In this document: in pieces, positions 46,912 through 56,149 of the stretch
Layout of the letters: every line of letters begins with the position of its first letter
Numbering within the stretch: position 1 is the stretch's first letter
Source: Gluconobacter sp. P1C6_b
Lineage (GTDB): Bacteria; Pseudomonadota; Alphaproteobacteria; Acetobacterales; Acetobacteraceae
Length of the DNA stretch: 64,000 bases
NCBI RefSeq assembly: GCF_018811945.1
Contig: NZ_JACRVU010000009.1
Span: forward strand, 53,432 to 117,431
Direction of reading: 5' to 3'
The notes under the pieces: generated by a model
Database searches by the model: none
Told to the model about the DNA's origin: nothing
Seen by the model: the letters and a program-made list of their open reading frames with translations, nothing else
Translations under genes and position numbers: made by a program

Positions 46912-49900
46912 TCACTCCGGGACGACAGAAAGCCCGGTCTTCTGGGTCTGCTTGGACTTCGGACCTGCCTTGAGACGTGCCACTTCCAGCGCGTCGGCCT
47001 GCGCTTGCTGCTCACGCTGCCAGTCCTGAGCTGCTGCACGGACTGCCGAGAAATCCCTGGTTTTCAGGGCCTCAAGCGTGCCCGCGTCCCGGCTGTCCAG
47101 CGCAAGCTCAATCAGGTTTGCATCCCTGAGCGCCCGCTCTGCTTTCTGGTAATCTGGCGACCGGGCCTGACGCTCTGATTCCGCAACCAGTTCCTTGCGC
47201 TCGGCTTCGGCACCTTTGCGAGCCTGCATCATGGCGTCCTGACGGCTTTCTTTCAGGCGGTCGGCCTCGGCTTTCAGCGCCTGCGCCCGCTTCTCGGCGT
47301 CGTCTGCGGCCTTCCGGGTGCCGGGTGACAGGAAAGAGGCGTTGCCTCTGGCGGTCTTGGCCTCTTTCGCTGCCCGCGCTGCCACCTTCTCCGCTGCCCG
47401 GATGGCGGCATCTACAGCGGCCTGCCGGGGTTCAAGAAGCGCAGGCAGGCCCGGAACGTCCAGCCGCGCGGCTTCATGTGCGTAGCGTTCCCGGATTTCC
47501 GCAAGCGCCTGCCTGATTACCTGCTCGCCAGACTGTTCAGCCGGTGCCGGGCGAAGTGGAACAGGGCGGCTATCCCGAACATCATCAGGGCCATTTCCGG
47601 GAGATGTGCCCTCTCGAACGTCTGCCACGTTCCGGCCAGCATTGCCGCCGTCTGGGCCGGATGCAGGACCACTGGCAGGACCACCGAGAGGCTCATCATG
47701 ACCGGGAACACGAGCCCCATGACTGTTCTGATTTTCCTGATTCTGCGCATTGCTGATTTCCTTTCGTGCCGCCCTGCGGGCCTTCCATTCGGCGATGGCC
47801 TCTTCCCGCGCTCCGGGATTGCCGTCATCAGGATTGTAGTGCGGGAACGTGCCCGAAAGCGCCTTTTCCAGTTGTTCATTCGTCAGTTTTTCCAGCCTGT
47901 CGGCCACCCTCGCCAGTTCCGGGCGGGTCCGCATATCGGCGGCGTCGAGGTCCTGCGACGGGTCGGCTGGGTCCGTGATGAAGACGGTGCGGGGTGCTAC
48001 GTCTGGCAGACTATCGAGCGGCCCGTTTTCTGATATCCACGCGATGCTGACTGCCGCACCGCAGGCATCCCAAGCGCCTTTCGCCATCTGCACGGCGTGG
48101 TCAAAGTCCTCACCGCCGGACGGGTCGTCAGCATAGGCCGCTGGGTTCACCTGCTCGCCGACAAAAGACGGGAACCGCGCCATGATTTCAGCCTCGGACC
48201 GCCCTGCAAACGCATCACGGTTCGCCTGCAACCACTCTACTGACACCGCATCGCCCGTTTTCAGGACTACAGCCGGAACGCGGAAGGTCGGCGGCGGTGA
48301 ATCTGGCGCAAGTCTCAATAGGTCTTCCGTTGTGATTTCCTCTGCCTGCTCATGCCTCATGAGCACTTCATCCGCCGCGACATCTTCTGCATGGCGCTTC
48401 AGGAAATCAGGGTCTGCGTCCGGCTCATAACCATCATCTGTGTCCGCGGGCCTCGGGTCTTCCGGTTCGTCCAGGGCGACAGCCCTAGACGGACTGTCCG
48501 GGACTTCTGGTTCCGTGATTTCCTCGACCGGGGCCTTGATTTCCGGCACTATCTCATTCACCGGGGCTTCAATGGGCCTGATGGCGTTCGTATTCTCGAA
48601 TGTCGCCAGACGCTCGGCAAGTGCAGCGTCAAGCCGCTTCTGGGCCTCACGCGACAGTTTCCAGTCATGAGAAACGGGCGGTTCCAGAAGACTCAGGGCA
48701 ATAGCCACTTCATCGCGGTAAGCCGGGGTTCCGGTCAACTGAACATTCGACCAGCCATGAAGGACAGCGGCCTGCGCCAACTGTGCCGCCGTCTCCGGGG
48801 ATGGGTCGCGGGGGCTGACAATCCGGTCCCCGAAATCCTCAAAAACGTCGCCCGTATGCAGTTCTATCGTCGCCACGCCACGGTTGCGGTCGATACGGAT
48901 TTTCGAAATGGCCGCGACCTGTTCAGGCGTCAGTGACGATTCAGAAATCTTATAGTGGCCTGCGAGAAGACGGGCACGGAACCGGCTCTCCCTGTCCCAG
49001 CCGTCACTTTCCGGCATGTCGTCCGGGTCGTCCTGCGGTGCATCAGGTGCAGGCGGGGCGTCACTGTCAGCGATTTCCGGCGTCGGCTCCGGTGCCCAGC
49101 GAATGGCGTTTGCCTCGTCGTCAGGACGCTCAAACCTCCATCCCCTGTCATCTCGTCTGCGGCCTTGGACGTAATCAATGTAATCATGAAGGCTGAAAAT
49201 GTCCCCGGCCTTCTTGCCTTCTTCGACCTGCCGGGCTTTCCAGCGGTCGTAAGACCTTCGGGCCGATGCTTTCAGGTGGTCGGGCAATGCTGCGTATCCG
49301 TCCGCGCCTGCCATCCATCCAGTTTTCTTTCTCGCCATCGTGTGCGCTCCTCTCTCTGGGAGCCGCTGGCGGGCCTCCTCTGCAATGAGCGCTTCAAGGC
49401 GCACAATCTCGGCAGACAGCCCGTCAACGGCTCTCTGTGATTCTCGTGCCTGACGATGCAAGGCACGGTGATTATCGAGAGAAATTATGCCGGGCGCGGG
49501 TGCCTCGGGATGGCGTCTGGTGTGCTCGATATCCGCCCGGCTGACGGTCGGCTCCGGTGGCAGCGCGTCGGGTCCGTCAAGTTCTTCATTTGACCTGATG
49601 CGCAAGCGGATATTGTACCCGTTTTCTTCAAGCCATTTGTTGCCCCGGTCTTCAAATTGGGCACGCATAACCCTGCCCTTGCCAGCCATGAAAAGGGCGT
49701 TCCAGTCCCGCGCCTTTTTCCGGTCAAACGTACCGTCCGGATTCATCCGGCGCATAGTCAGCAAAGCGTGGACATGCCTGTTCTCGCCGCCATCTCGTGA
49801 AATGGCGTTGTGACAGTCGAAGTGAACCGCCATTCCGGTATCAATCAGCGGCTTGAAAACGTGGGCAATATATTTGCGGTGATATTGAACCGGCAGACCG

Positions 49901-50220
49901 CGTGGAATGCCAAAGAGAACCTGCCTTGCAACCTGCCCATTTGCCTGCCGCTCCATGGCCTCGGCTTCACGCCAAAATTGCGCCGGGTCGGTCAGGTTTT
50001 CGGTGGGTGTGACGTGCTCAGGAAATAGAGAAAAATGGTCATAATGCTCGGCCCGTTTGCGCGTGAAATCAAACGTCTGGTCTGTCAGCCGGTCGGGTAT
50101 CCGCCCGCATAGATTATATGCCGCGCATTTCAACACCGCACCGACCGACGCGATACCGAAATTCAGAGCAATCCGCCTGTCGTCAACCTCCTGCGTTGCT
50201 GATGCAAAAACGGCTTCCAT
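46912..50220 (-). CDS. mobA: MobA/MobL-type relaxase
   Basis: A 1,102-residue protein. The N-terminal 240 residues form a MobA/MobL relaxase: a tyrosine at 35 in KCAAYNLCGR is the likely DNA-linking residue. HFDCHNAISRDGGENRHVHALLTMR (about 131-155) supplies the metal-binding histidines. The long C-terminal part is acidic, then strongly coiled-coil (Ala/Glu/Arg-rich from about residue 930). It nicks the transfer origin and leads the strand out during conjugation. A small membrane protein gene precedes it on the same strand. Confidence 0.85.
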   Translation of the reverse strand: MEAVFASATQEVDDRRIALNFGIASVGAVLKCAAYNLCGRIPDRLTDQTFDFTRKRAEHYDHFSLFPEHVTPTENLTDPAQFWREAEAMERQANGQVARQVLFGIPRGLPVQYHRKYIAHVFKPLIDTGMAVHFDCHNAISRDGGENRHVHALLTMRRMNPDGTFDRKKARDWNALFMAGKGRVMRAQFEDRGNKWLEENGYNIRLRIRSNEELDGPDALPPEPTVSRADIEHTRRHPEAPAPGIISLDNHRALHRQARESQRAVDGLSAEIVRLEALIAEEARQRLPERGAHTMARKKTGWMAGADGYAALPDHLKASARRSYDRWKARQVEEGKKAGDIFSLHDYIDYVQGRRRDDRGWRFERPDDEANAIRWAPEPTPEIADSDAPPAPDAPQDDPDDMPESDGWDRESRFRARLLAGHYKISESSLTPEQVAAISKIRIDRNRGVATIELHTGDVFEDFGDRIVSPRDPSPETAAQLAQAAVLHGWSNVQLTGTPAYRDEVAIALSLLEPPVSHDWKLSREAQKRLDAALAERLATFENTNAIRPIEAPVNEIVPEIKAPVEEITEPEVPDSPSRAVALDEPEDPRPADTDDGYEPDADPDFLKRHAEDVAADEVLMRHEQAEEITTEDLLRLAPDSPPPTFRVPAVVLKTGDAVSVEWLQANRDAFAGRSEAEIMARFPSFVGEQVNPAAYADDPSGGEDFDHAVQMAKGAWDACGAAVSIAWISENGPLDSLPDVAPRTVFITDPADPSQDLDAADMRTRPELARVADRLEKLTNEQLEKALSGTFPHYNPDDGNPGAREEAIAEWKARRAARKEISNAQNQENQNSHGARVPGHDEPLGGPASGPASGPDGGNAGRNVADVREGTSPGNGPDDVRDSRPVPLRPAPAEQSGEQVIRQALAEIRERYAHEAARLDVPGLPALLEPRQAAVDAAIRAAEKVAARAAKEAKTARGNASFLSPGTRKAADDAEKRAQALKAEADRLKESRQDAMMQARKGAEAERKELVAESERQARSPDYQKAERALRDANLIELALDSRDAGTLEALKTRDFSAVRAAAQDWQREQQAQADALEVARLKAGPKSKQTQKTGLSVVPE

Positions 50221-50232
50221 GGGTCATCACCA

Positions 50233-50469
50233 TTAGCCCTGCACAATGTGCCCGCGCCGGACTTGATAGCTCAGAATGGCAGTGCCGCCATAAACGCCCA
50301 TCGGAAGGGCCAGAGCACCAATGAGCGCCGTGCCTGATGCAACGCCAGCGCAAAGCCCCATCAGAACGAACGCCGCCGGGAGCCATGAGAGCACTTTCAG
50401 CACTTTAACGCGCATGGGCTCACGGAATTCAGCGACGATGGCGGGATTGCGAAGGCGATATTGGGACAT
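50233..50469 (-). CDS. Small two-helix membrane protein
   Basis: A 78-residue protein with two hydrophobic segments (VLKVLSWLPAAFVLMGLCAGVAS and ALIGALALPMGVYGGTAILSY). The frame extends to 50496; I take the ATG at 50469. It is 12 bp upstream of the relaxase in the same operon. Small membrane proteins of this kind accompany mobilization genes, but I cannot assign it. Confidence 0.55.
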   Translation of the reverse strand: MSQYRLRNPAIVAEFREPMRVKVLKVLSWLPAAFVLMGLCAGVASGTALIGALALPMGVYGGTAILSYQVRRGHIVQG

Positions 50470-50665
50470 TGCAGACCTCTTACGAGTAACGCTCACGCAG
50501 TGAGTGTATATACGAGCATATCCATGCCGTCAGGGCATGGAATAGATGACCTTCTTATAGCACATGCGGTCACATACTGTGAAAGATTTCTTCCGAAAAT
50601 CGTGATTTCTTTCAGGTAGTTAGCCTACCATTGACCCTGAAAATGCAACATTTCAGGGGGTCAAA
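50470..50665. other. Divergent mobilization intergenic region, oriT candidate
   Basis: About 196 bp between the relaxase operon and the mobilization accessory candidate. It contains CTCAC/GTGAG (near 50,490-50,503) and CCATGCC/GGCATGG (50,522-50,540). A larger dyad, TTGACCCTGAAA with TTTCAGGGGGTCAA (50,631-50,664), covers the ribosome binding site of the next gene. Inverted repeats beside a relaxase operon are the usual setting of oriT; the nick site is not determined. Confidence 0.45.
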
Positions 50666-51013
50666 ATGACTGACACAAATTCACTCGAAAACGAACTCAA
50701 AAGAGCGCAGGAACGCATCAGGCGGGAGCGGCTGGCGGTCCAGAAAATCAAGCGTGCGATGGCCCGCAGGGAGACTGCCGAAAAACGGAAAATCGAGGCT
50801 CAGGCCCTGTGTGCTCTGGGCCGGGGCGTTGTCGCGTTTTGTGAAGAAAACGGCAGCCCGGACGCGCGGACCGCTCTGGTGGATTTCCTGCTCTCGTATG
50901 TGACCCGCGCCAGTGACCAAGACGCCATTATTTCCACGCTCGAAGGCAAGCGGATTTCTGCGGCCTTCCGTGCGCCTGAGCCTGCCTTCCCACCTGTTGA
51001 AGTTGTGGGCTGA
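50666..51013 (+). CDS. Coiled-coil protein, mobilization accessory candidate
   Basis: A 115-residue protein with a basic coiled coil (ENELKRAQERIRRERLAVQKIKRAMARRETAEKRKIE) in its first half. Small basic coiled-coil proteins beside MobA/MobL relaxases (MobC/TraD type) help form the relaxosome, but I see no specific motif. Its GGGGG ribosome binding site lies in an inverted repeat, which could block translation or bind a regulator. Confidence 0.55.
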   Translation: MTDTNSLENELKRAQERIRRERLAVQKIKRAMARRETAEKRKIEAQALCALGRGVVAFCEENGSPDARTALVDFLLSYVTRASDQDAIISTLEGKRISAAFRAPEPAFPPVEVVG

Positions 51014-51027
51014 AAGGGAGTGACGAC

Positions 51028-51501
51028 ATGCGATTCAATCTCGGATTTCTTACCGGCGCGGACGATATTTCAGCGTCACTGGGTGCACTAAAAAGGCAAG
51101 TGACAGGTCCTGTTTTCCGGCTGCGGACGCTCTGGCGTGGCGACGGCAAGAAAGCGCCCATTTCCAGCACCATCACGGACCCAGCGGAACGGTTCCGGGC
51201 TGTCGCTGATTTCTACCGTGTCAGCGGTGTGGAAATTGACCGCCGGGTGCGTGTGACAGCGGCGTGCTTCTGGCTGGCTTTTTTGCCGTCTTTGCCGCTC
51301 GCGGTCGGCACTCTCACTTTTGCGCTTACGGAGCATATTTATAGTGCCGCTCTGCTGTGTGCGTCCTGTGCGCTCGCATGCACGTCGCAGGCTCTGAAAT
51401 GTGGGCTTGCAAACTACCAGTTCCGGACCCGCACCCTGTCGTCATTCCGGGACTACTGGCGCACCGATTTGCTGCCGAGATTCAGGAGTGACAGGTCATG
51501 A
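51028..51501 (+). CDS. TraX-like membrane protein (IncI type)
   Basis: A 157-residue protein with a cytoplasmic N-terminal half and two membrane helices (about 75-100 and 105-125). It lies directly before the DotA/TraY-like gene and overlaps it by 4 nt (ATGA). In IncI plasmids a small membrane protein, TraX, takes this position before TraY. The match is by order, size and topology rather than by clear motif. Confidence 0.5.
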   Translation: MRFNLGFLTGADDISASLGALKRQVTGPVFRLRTLWRGDGKKAPISSTITDPAERFRAVADFYRVSGVEIDRRVRVTAACFWLAFLPSLPLAVGTLTFALTEHIYSAALLCASCALACTSQALKCGLANYQFRTRTLSSFRDYWRTDLLPRFRSDRS

Positions 51502-53819
51502 AGAAAATCCTCTTCCTTGCTGCGCTCCTGCTCGTCTTCCCGGCGCTTGCTCATGCAACCACAATAACGGCAGACGAGGCGACATGCAGCGCGTCGGGTT
51601 CTGTAATTACGCAAACCCTTGCCGTGCCCTGCGCATCGGACTGGTGGCGGCAAAGTCTGGAACTCCTGTTTCCGGGCGTCGGTCCTCTCTCGTCGTCCGG
51701 CACGTCGCAAGCCGCTCAGGGTCTGTTTGCTGCCTCGGGGTCTTTCCTTGCCGTACTCGCTGCCGTGGCTGTCGGCGCGCTTTCATGGCACGCGATTTCC
51801 GGGACCGTGGCGACCGCTCATGAAGGCGTTATTCTGGGACAGAAATGGCATACGGTCTGGGCACCCCTGCGCCTGTGCTTCGGTTTCGGCATGCTCGCCC
51901 CGACTGCAAAAGGCGTGTGTCTGGCGCAAATCCTTGTTGTGTATGTCGCCCTGTATGGCGGAAGTCTGGGAAATCTCGTCTGGACTTCATACGCAACCGG
52001 GCTTGTAACACCTACCCTGAACGCGCCGCCCCTGCCTGCGACTGGCGCTCTGGTGCGTGATTTCACGGAAGCGGAGTTGTGCCGTCAGTCACTGCTTGCA
52101 AACAACAGTCTGGCGGGGCCACTGTTCAACCTGCCTGCGTCGATGCCGAGTGCGACGGTCGGCGGCACGACTGGTGAGAATATCTCCGTCAGCCTTGGCA
52201 ATCTGTATAACGCAATCAGCGCCCGCTTTACTGGCGGAAACCTGACCTCATCGTCTCAAACAAATCGCCATATTGTCACATGGAATTACGGTGTCTGTGG
52301 GCAGATTTCCGGGACGTTTGCCATTGGCTCCGGCGGTGACGACAAAGCAACGCAGTTCGACAAGGCGCGGCTTGCGGCAATTGAAGAAGCCCGCGACGCC
52401 ATCAGCACGGGCGTGGCGGATTTCCTTGATTACCGGACGAACCCGGTAAATCATCAGGGCGACATCAAAGCAGGGATTCCACAGGTTTCCGGGGCAGCGT
52501 TCACGAAATCAATCAGTGACGCGAAGTCCGCTCTGGATACGGAGTTCACGGCGGCGGCTCAGGTTCTCGTGGACGTTCAGGGTGGGTCTGACAGTGCTGT
52601 CGCCTCATTCCTGAATGATACGAACAAATACGGATGGCTTACGGCAGGCATGTTTTATATGGCCTCGGCCCGGCTTCAGTCTGCGGCGTCCATGCTGGCG
52701 TCTGATATCCCGCAAGTCAGCCTCCCGCCGATGGCCGACACTGACAAAAGCGGTCACATTGACCTGAAAACTTGGGGATACGCCGGGGATTACGTCAGGG
52801 CCGGTGAAGCCGTTCTTCAGCCGTTGACGGTCCAGTGGAACGCCACGGACGACACTGCGGACCTGAGGAATGCCGCTCTGGCTGGCAGCACTCAGGGCAG
52901 CACGGCAAGCCTGCACGGTGTCCAGAAATGGCTGTTTTCCAAAGTTTTCAGTCTTGGTGACAAATATCTCGTCGGCATCAACCCGGCGAACGGGTCGCCC
53001 ATCCAGCAACTCACGAATTTCGGGAACGATTTGCTGAACCTGATTTCCCTCGTTGTCCTTGGGGGCGCGGCTGCGGGCACGATGCTGGGTGGCCCTGCTG
53101 GTGCTGCGGCTCTGGCGTCTGCGGTCGCATCGGGGCCGCTGTCATGGCTCGGGATTATCGTCGGAATGCTGCTTCTGGTCGGCATTGAGCACGCTTATCT
53201 GATTCCGATGATGCCATTCATTGAGTTCACGTTCGCCGCAATCGGGATTCTGATTACCGTCGCGGAAGCGTTTGTGGTGCTGCCGGTTTGGGGCTTTCAA
53301 CACATCAGGATGGACGGCGGCGAGTTCGTGAATCAGGAACAGCGCTCCGGTTATCTGCTGCTACTGTCCCTGTTTTTGCGGATTCCGCTCACTATTTTCG
53401 GTCTCGTCCTGTCGCTGTCTGTCATGAACGCCGGTGTCTGGCTGGTGTCCCGGACGTTTTCTGTCGCTGCTCTATCGGGAACTGCGGATAGTGGAGCCGG
53501 GCCGATTGGTGCGGTCGTGATGCTGGTCATTGAAGCGTGGATGGTGTGGAAAATCACGACTGCAAGCCTGCGCTTGATGACGACGACACCCGAACTGGCG
53601 GCTAAAATGCTCGGCTGGACGTTGGACAGTCTGCGGACTGATGGCCCGTCCCATTTCGTCGGCGGGGTCGTATCCAAAACTACCGGCGGCGTCGGCCAGT
53701 CCGCTGCCAAGGCAAGCCAGAAAGCCGGGAAAGAGGCGAAGCCCCCTGACGCCGGGGGCAGCATGTCCGGGCAGGCTGGCGGGGATATCGCGCCGACAAC
53801 CGAAAAGCCCGCGTCCTGA
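51498..53819 (+). CDS. DotA/TraY-like type IVB secretion membrane protein
   Basis: A 773-residue protein with a signal peptide (cleavage near ALAHA) and about eight membrane helices. The layout fits DotA/TraY: helices in the N-terminal quarter (FLAVLAAVAVGALSW, CLAQILVVYVALYGGSLGNLVW), a large periplasmic domain (about 180-500) and a helix cluster at the end, with MMPFIEFTFAAIGILITVAEAFVVLPVWGFQHI as the most typical part. No other Dot/Icm or Tra genes are present. In IncI plasmids TraY is the target of entry exclusion. Confidence 0.75.
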   Translation: MKKILFLAALLLVFPALAHATTITADEATCSASGSVITQTLAVPCASDWWRQSLELLFPGVGPLSSSGTSQAAQGLFAASGSFLAVLAAVAVGALSWHAISGTVATAHEGVILGQKWHTVWAPLRLCFGFGMLAPTAKGVCLAQILVVYVALYGGSLGNLVWTSYATGLVTPTLNAPPLPATGALVRDFTEAELCRQSLLANNSLAGPLFNLPASMPSATVGGTTGENISVSLGNLYNAISARFTGGNLTSSSQTNRHIVTWNYGVCGQISGTFAIGSGGDDKATQFDKARLAAIEEARDAISTGVADFLDYRTNPVNHQGDIKAGIPQVSGAAFTKSISDAKSALDTEFTAAAQVLVDVQGGSDSAVASFLNDTNKYGWLTAGMFYMASARLQSAASMLASDIPQVSLPPMADTDKSGHIDLKTWGYAGDYVRAGEAVLQPLTVQWNATDDTADLRNAALAGSTQGSTASLHGVQKWLFSKVFSLGDKYLVGINPANGSPIQQLTNFGNDLLNLISLVVLGGAAAGTMLGGPAGAAALASAVASGPLSWLGIIVGMLLLVGIEHAYLIPMMPFIEFTFAAIGILITVAEAFVVLPVWGFQHIRMDGGEFVNQEQRSGYLLLLSLFLRIPLTIFGLVLSLSVMNAGVWLVSRTFSVAALSGTADSGAGPIGAVVMLVIEAWMVWKITTASLRLMTTTPELAAKMLGWTLDSLRTDGPSHFVGGVVSKTTGGVGQSAAKASQKAGKEAKPPDAGGSMSGQAGGDIAPTTEKPAS

Positions 53820-53920
53820 CCTGTGCCACGCGGGGCGGTTTGCCGTCCTGATGGTGCCCTCGCGAGACCTGCGTCCTGGTCGATTTAGACCAAGGCGACA
53901 GGGCGAGCCGATACCGGCTT

Positions 53921-53943
53921 GATACCGTGATGATGACGGTATC
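53921..53943. promoter_or_regulatory. Dyad upstream of unknown two-gene unit
   Basis: GATACCGT, 7 nt, ACGGTATC, preceded by a further half-site GATACCGG near 53,910. It is 90 bp before the next gene. The surrounding 213-bp gap otherwise holds no gene. Operator candidate. Confidence 0.4.
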
Positions 53944-54032
53944 ACTCCCCGATAAAATGATGATTTCCCATACGGATGACCGGCCTGCGAGGGTACAATT
54001 CCCTTGGGAAAACCAAGGAAAAAGGGGGCGTC

Positions 54033-54569
54033 ATGACCCAAAAATACGAAATGAAGCCTGCACGCGGGCGGCCTCTTTCATCACGTATTCGGAGACCGCG
54101 AAATCTGTTCGATGCGGCGACTGGAAGTTACGTCCTCGCGCCCTATGTGCCCCTGACCGCCCGGCGCATTCTGGTCGGGTCGGACGCTCTGGCTCGGATT
54201 GAGTCTGTCGCTCCCGGTGATTTCTATGCAGAGCAGCCGGGAGACGTGTGGTTTGAGTTTTCCTCTGAGAAGGCCGCGCTCCTGCTCGTCCAGTGCCGCG
54301 CTTCAACCGGCGAAAGCTGGATTGCGCCGCGCCTGTTTCACGACACCGGGGCGGGTGACATCGGCCTTGTTGCTGACCAGATTGCCATCAAGCCGGGCGG
54401 CGGACTGTCGGCTGCAAGCACGGAAGCCACATGGCGGGCGGGAGCATTAGACAGGCCGAGCATGGTGGCGAGGGCGCGCCAACTTCTGCGAGCCATGGCG
54501 GACCCGTCACAATTCATGATTGTTGAGCATCCCGGCGGCTGGGGGGAAATCGTATGCTTGATTCACTGA
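54033..54569 (+). CDS. Hypothetical protein of the element
   Basis: A 178-residue protein with a basic N-terminus (KYEMKPARGRPLSSRIRRPR), no signal peptide and no membrane helix. AAGGGGG lies 5 nt before the ATG. It overlaps the next gene by 16 bp, so the two are probably cotranslated. I recognise no domain. The body is a mixed alpha/beta pattern (ARIESVAPGDFYAEQPGDVWFEF). Confidence 0.6.
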   Translation: MTQKYEMKPARGRPLSSRIRRPRNLFDAATGSYVLAPYVPLTARRILVGSDALARIESVAPGDFYAEQPGDVWFEFSSEKAALLLVQCRASTGESWIAPRLFHDTGAGDIGLVADQIAIKPGGGLSAASTEATWRAGALDRPSMVARARQLLRAMADPSQFMIVEHPGGWGEIVCLIH

Positions 54570-55090
54570 AAAATGGCCCGCTGCCGCTGCTGTATCCGTG
54601 CGCCATGCCGGGGATGGTCGAGGCCGTCCAGAAGGCAGCCCGGATGGCATCTGCATCCCGCACATTCGACCGTGAGGCCGTGGGCAGGGTGCGGGGGACG
54701 GGGCGGACCCGGCATGAATGGCGGATTCCTGCCGGGTCCGGAGTGCTATATCTCGAAATCTGGGCTGACGATGTGATGTGCAGGCCGCACGCCATCGGTG
54801 TTCTGTTCCACCGCGATTCCGGTGATTGCGCTGTCAGCGTCGGCAAAGGCTGGCCGGGTGATGACCCTGAAGTCCTCCCCGCTCTGCTCACGATATCAGG
54901 CGGCGGTCAGGTCGAAATGAAGACACCCAAGTCCGTCAGGACAGCGGTCGAGCGGACAGCCCGCGACCTGATTGCGGACGTGCTGCGGGCTCTGGATGCA
55001 GTAGCGCGGGAAGAAGCTGGGGAAGACCTGCCGCCGGAAGATGGTGATTTTCCTGTGGAACTGGACGAACTGGCTGACCTGCTGTCGTAG
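54554..55090 (+). CDS. Hypothetical protein of the element
   Basis: A 178-residue protein without signal or membrane segment. The C-terminal helix region (RTARDLIADVLRALDAVAREEAGEDLPPEDGDF) is acidic. A similar C-terminal piece recurs in a decayed fragment near 56,150-56,220. It overlaps the preceding gene by 16 bp. No known domain. Confidence 0.6.
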   Translation: MLDSLKNGPLPLLYPCAMPGMVEAVQKAARMASASRTFDREAVGRVRGTGRTRHEWRIPAGSGVLYLEIWADDVMCRPHAIGVLFHRDSGDCAVSVGKGWPGDDPEVLPALLTISGGGQVEMKTPKSVRTAVERTARDLIADVLRALDAVAREEAGEDLPPEDGDFPVELDELADLLS

Positions 55091-55148
55091 GCTCAGGCGG
55101 TAGCGTTATCCCTGCATTCCAGCCCGCAAGGGCCGTAGCGAAGCGGAG

Positions 55149-55209
55149 CATATCCCCAGCGGCGGAAGGGCGGCTTCAGGGTCGAGCCAAGGAAGCCGCT
55201 GGGGATATG
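55149..55209. repeat. 15-bp perfect inverted repeat
   Basis: CATATCCCCAGCGGC (55,149-55,163) and its exact complement (55,195-55,209) enclose 31 bp. It lies between the hypothetical pair and the convergent HNH gene. It could be a terminator, a transfer-origin-like hairpin or a recombination site. Confidence 0.55.
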
Positions 55210-55246
55210 TGCGTATGCGGGGGTAACGCGGTCAATCTTTGCAGTT

Positions 55247-56047
55247 TCACTGCGGGCCAACAGGGCCAGACCGAAACCAGCCATTATCTAAAGATAGATT
55301 TTTTGGAATGTGCTCATTCGTCATTGCACATATGACGAAAAATATCTGCGGCTTATTGAACTGTAGAATTCCATAAAACCCGCCATCTACGGCATAGTAT
55401 CTATAAAAAAACTGATTAGAAATATTATGGCCTGTCTGCTTTATTTCAGGTATACCGCTCAACCTAGAAATTATTCCATGAAATTTTTCTTCTCTAATGG
55501 CAGCATGAGGGAGCCTATTCGCGAACACCTCACCGCTGAACACTTGGTGATTGTGCTTAAAGTAGAGCGTCTGTCCGAACCAGACGCACATTTTGTTAAG
55601 CAGCCTCATGGCTTCTGGACCGAATTCGACAGCCTGCCACCCATTCATACCATTGGCCCAGACTGCATCTGAGCCGCCTAGCGCCTGCCTCAGAAAGCGT
55701 TTTGAGCGGGTGGGAGAAAGCGCCTCCAGTTCATGAAGAAGCTGCGGATGATTGTTTCGTGCCGCCCGTAAATGTCTTCGGAATTCTGAATTTTCGCCAT
55801 CAACTTCCCAATCGAGCATACTAACCAGAAAGCCAAGGGCCTGCTCATCAGAGCTCTTGCCCGCATTACATGCAGAGCAAGCAGGATACATATAGCCTTC
55901 TGGGAACTGTCGTTTTAGGAAAAAATCCCGTGGCGGGAAGTGGTCTACTGTCAAAGACTCCGCACTGCCACAATAAACGCAGCGCTGGTTTTCGGGCAGA
56001 GCAAGAAACGCCTTCTTGCCCATCTGCGTGCGTTTGGCTTCACCCAT
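55247..56047 (-). CDS. HNH endonuclease
   Basis: A 266-residue protein. The N-terminal HNH fold has two zinc knuckles (CVYCGSAESLTVDHFPPRDFF and CSACNAGKSSDEQ) around the DH of the catalytic helix. The C-terminal 180 residues are not recognised. Base use is more A+T-rich than in the flanking genes. I take ATG 56047 (MGEAKRTQMGKK); the frame extends to 56077. Its role may be restriction or other defence, but no partner methylase or helicase is near. Confidence 0.78.
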   Translation of the reverse strand: MGEAKRTQMGKKAFLALPENQRCVYCGSAESLTVDHFPPRDFFLKRQFPEGYMYPACSACNAGKSSDEQALGFLVSMLDWEVDGENSEFRRHLRAARNNHPQLLHELEALSPTRSKRFLRQALGGSDAVWANGMNGWQAVEFGPEAMRLLNKMCVWFGQTLYFKHNHQVFSGEVFANRLPHAAIREEKFHGIISRLSGIPEIKQTGHNISNQFFYRYYAVDGGFYGILQFNKPQIFFVICAMTNEHIPKNLSLDNGWFRSGPVGPQ

Positions 56048-56149
56048 GGTCTCGATTGTCCAATCGTAATGATGCACTAGAACGATATGGGATTATCTCA
56101 GGGGAGCAAACACTTGCTTCAGTTACTGCTTTCATTTTCTGCCGTCCCC

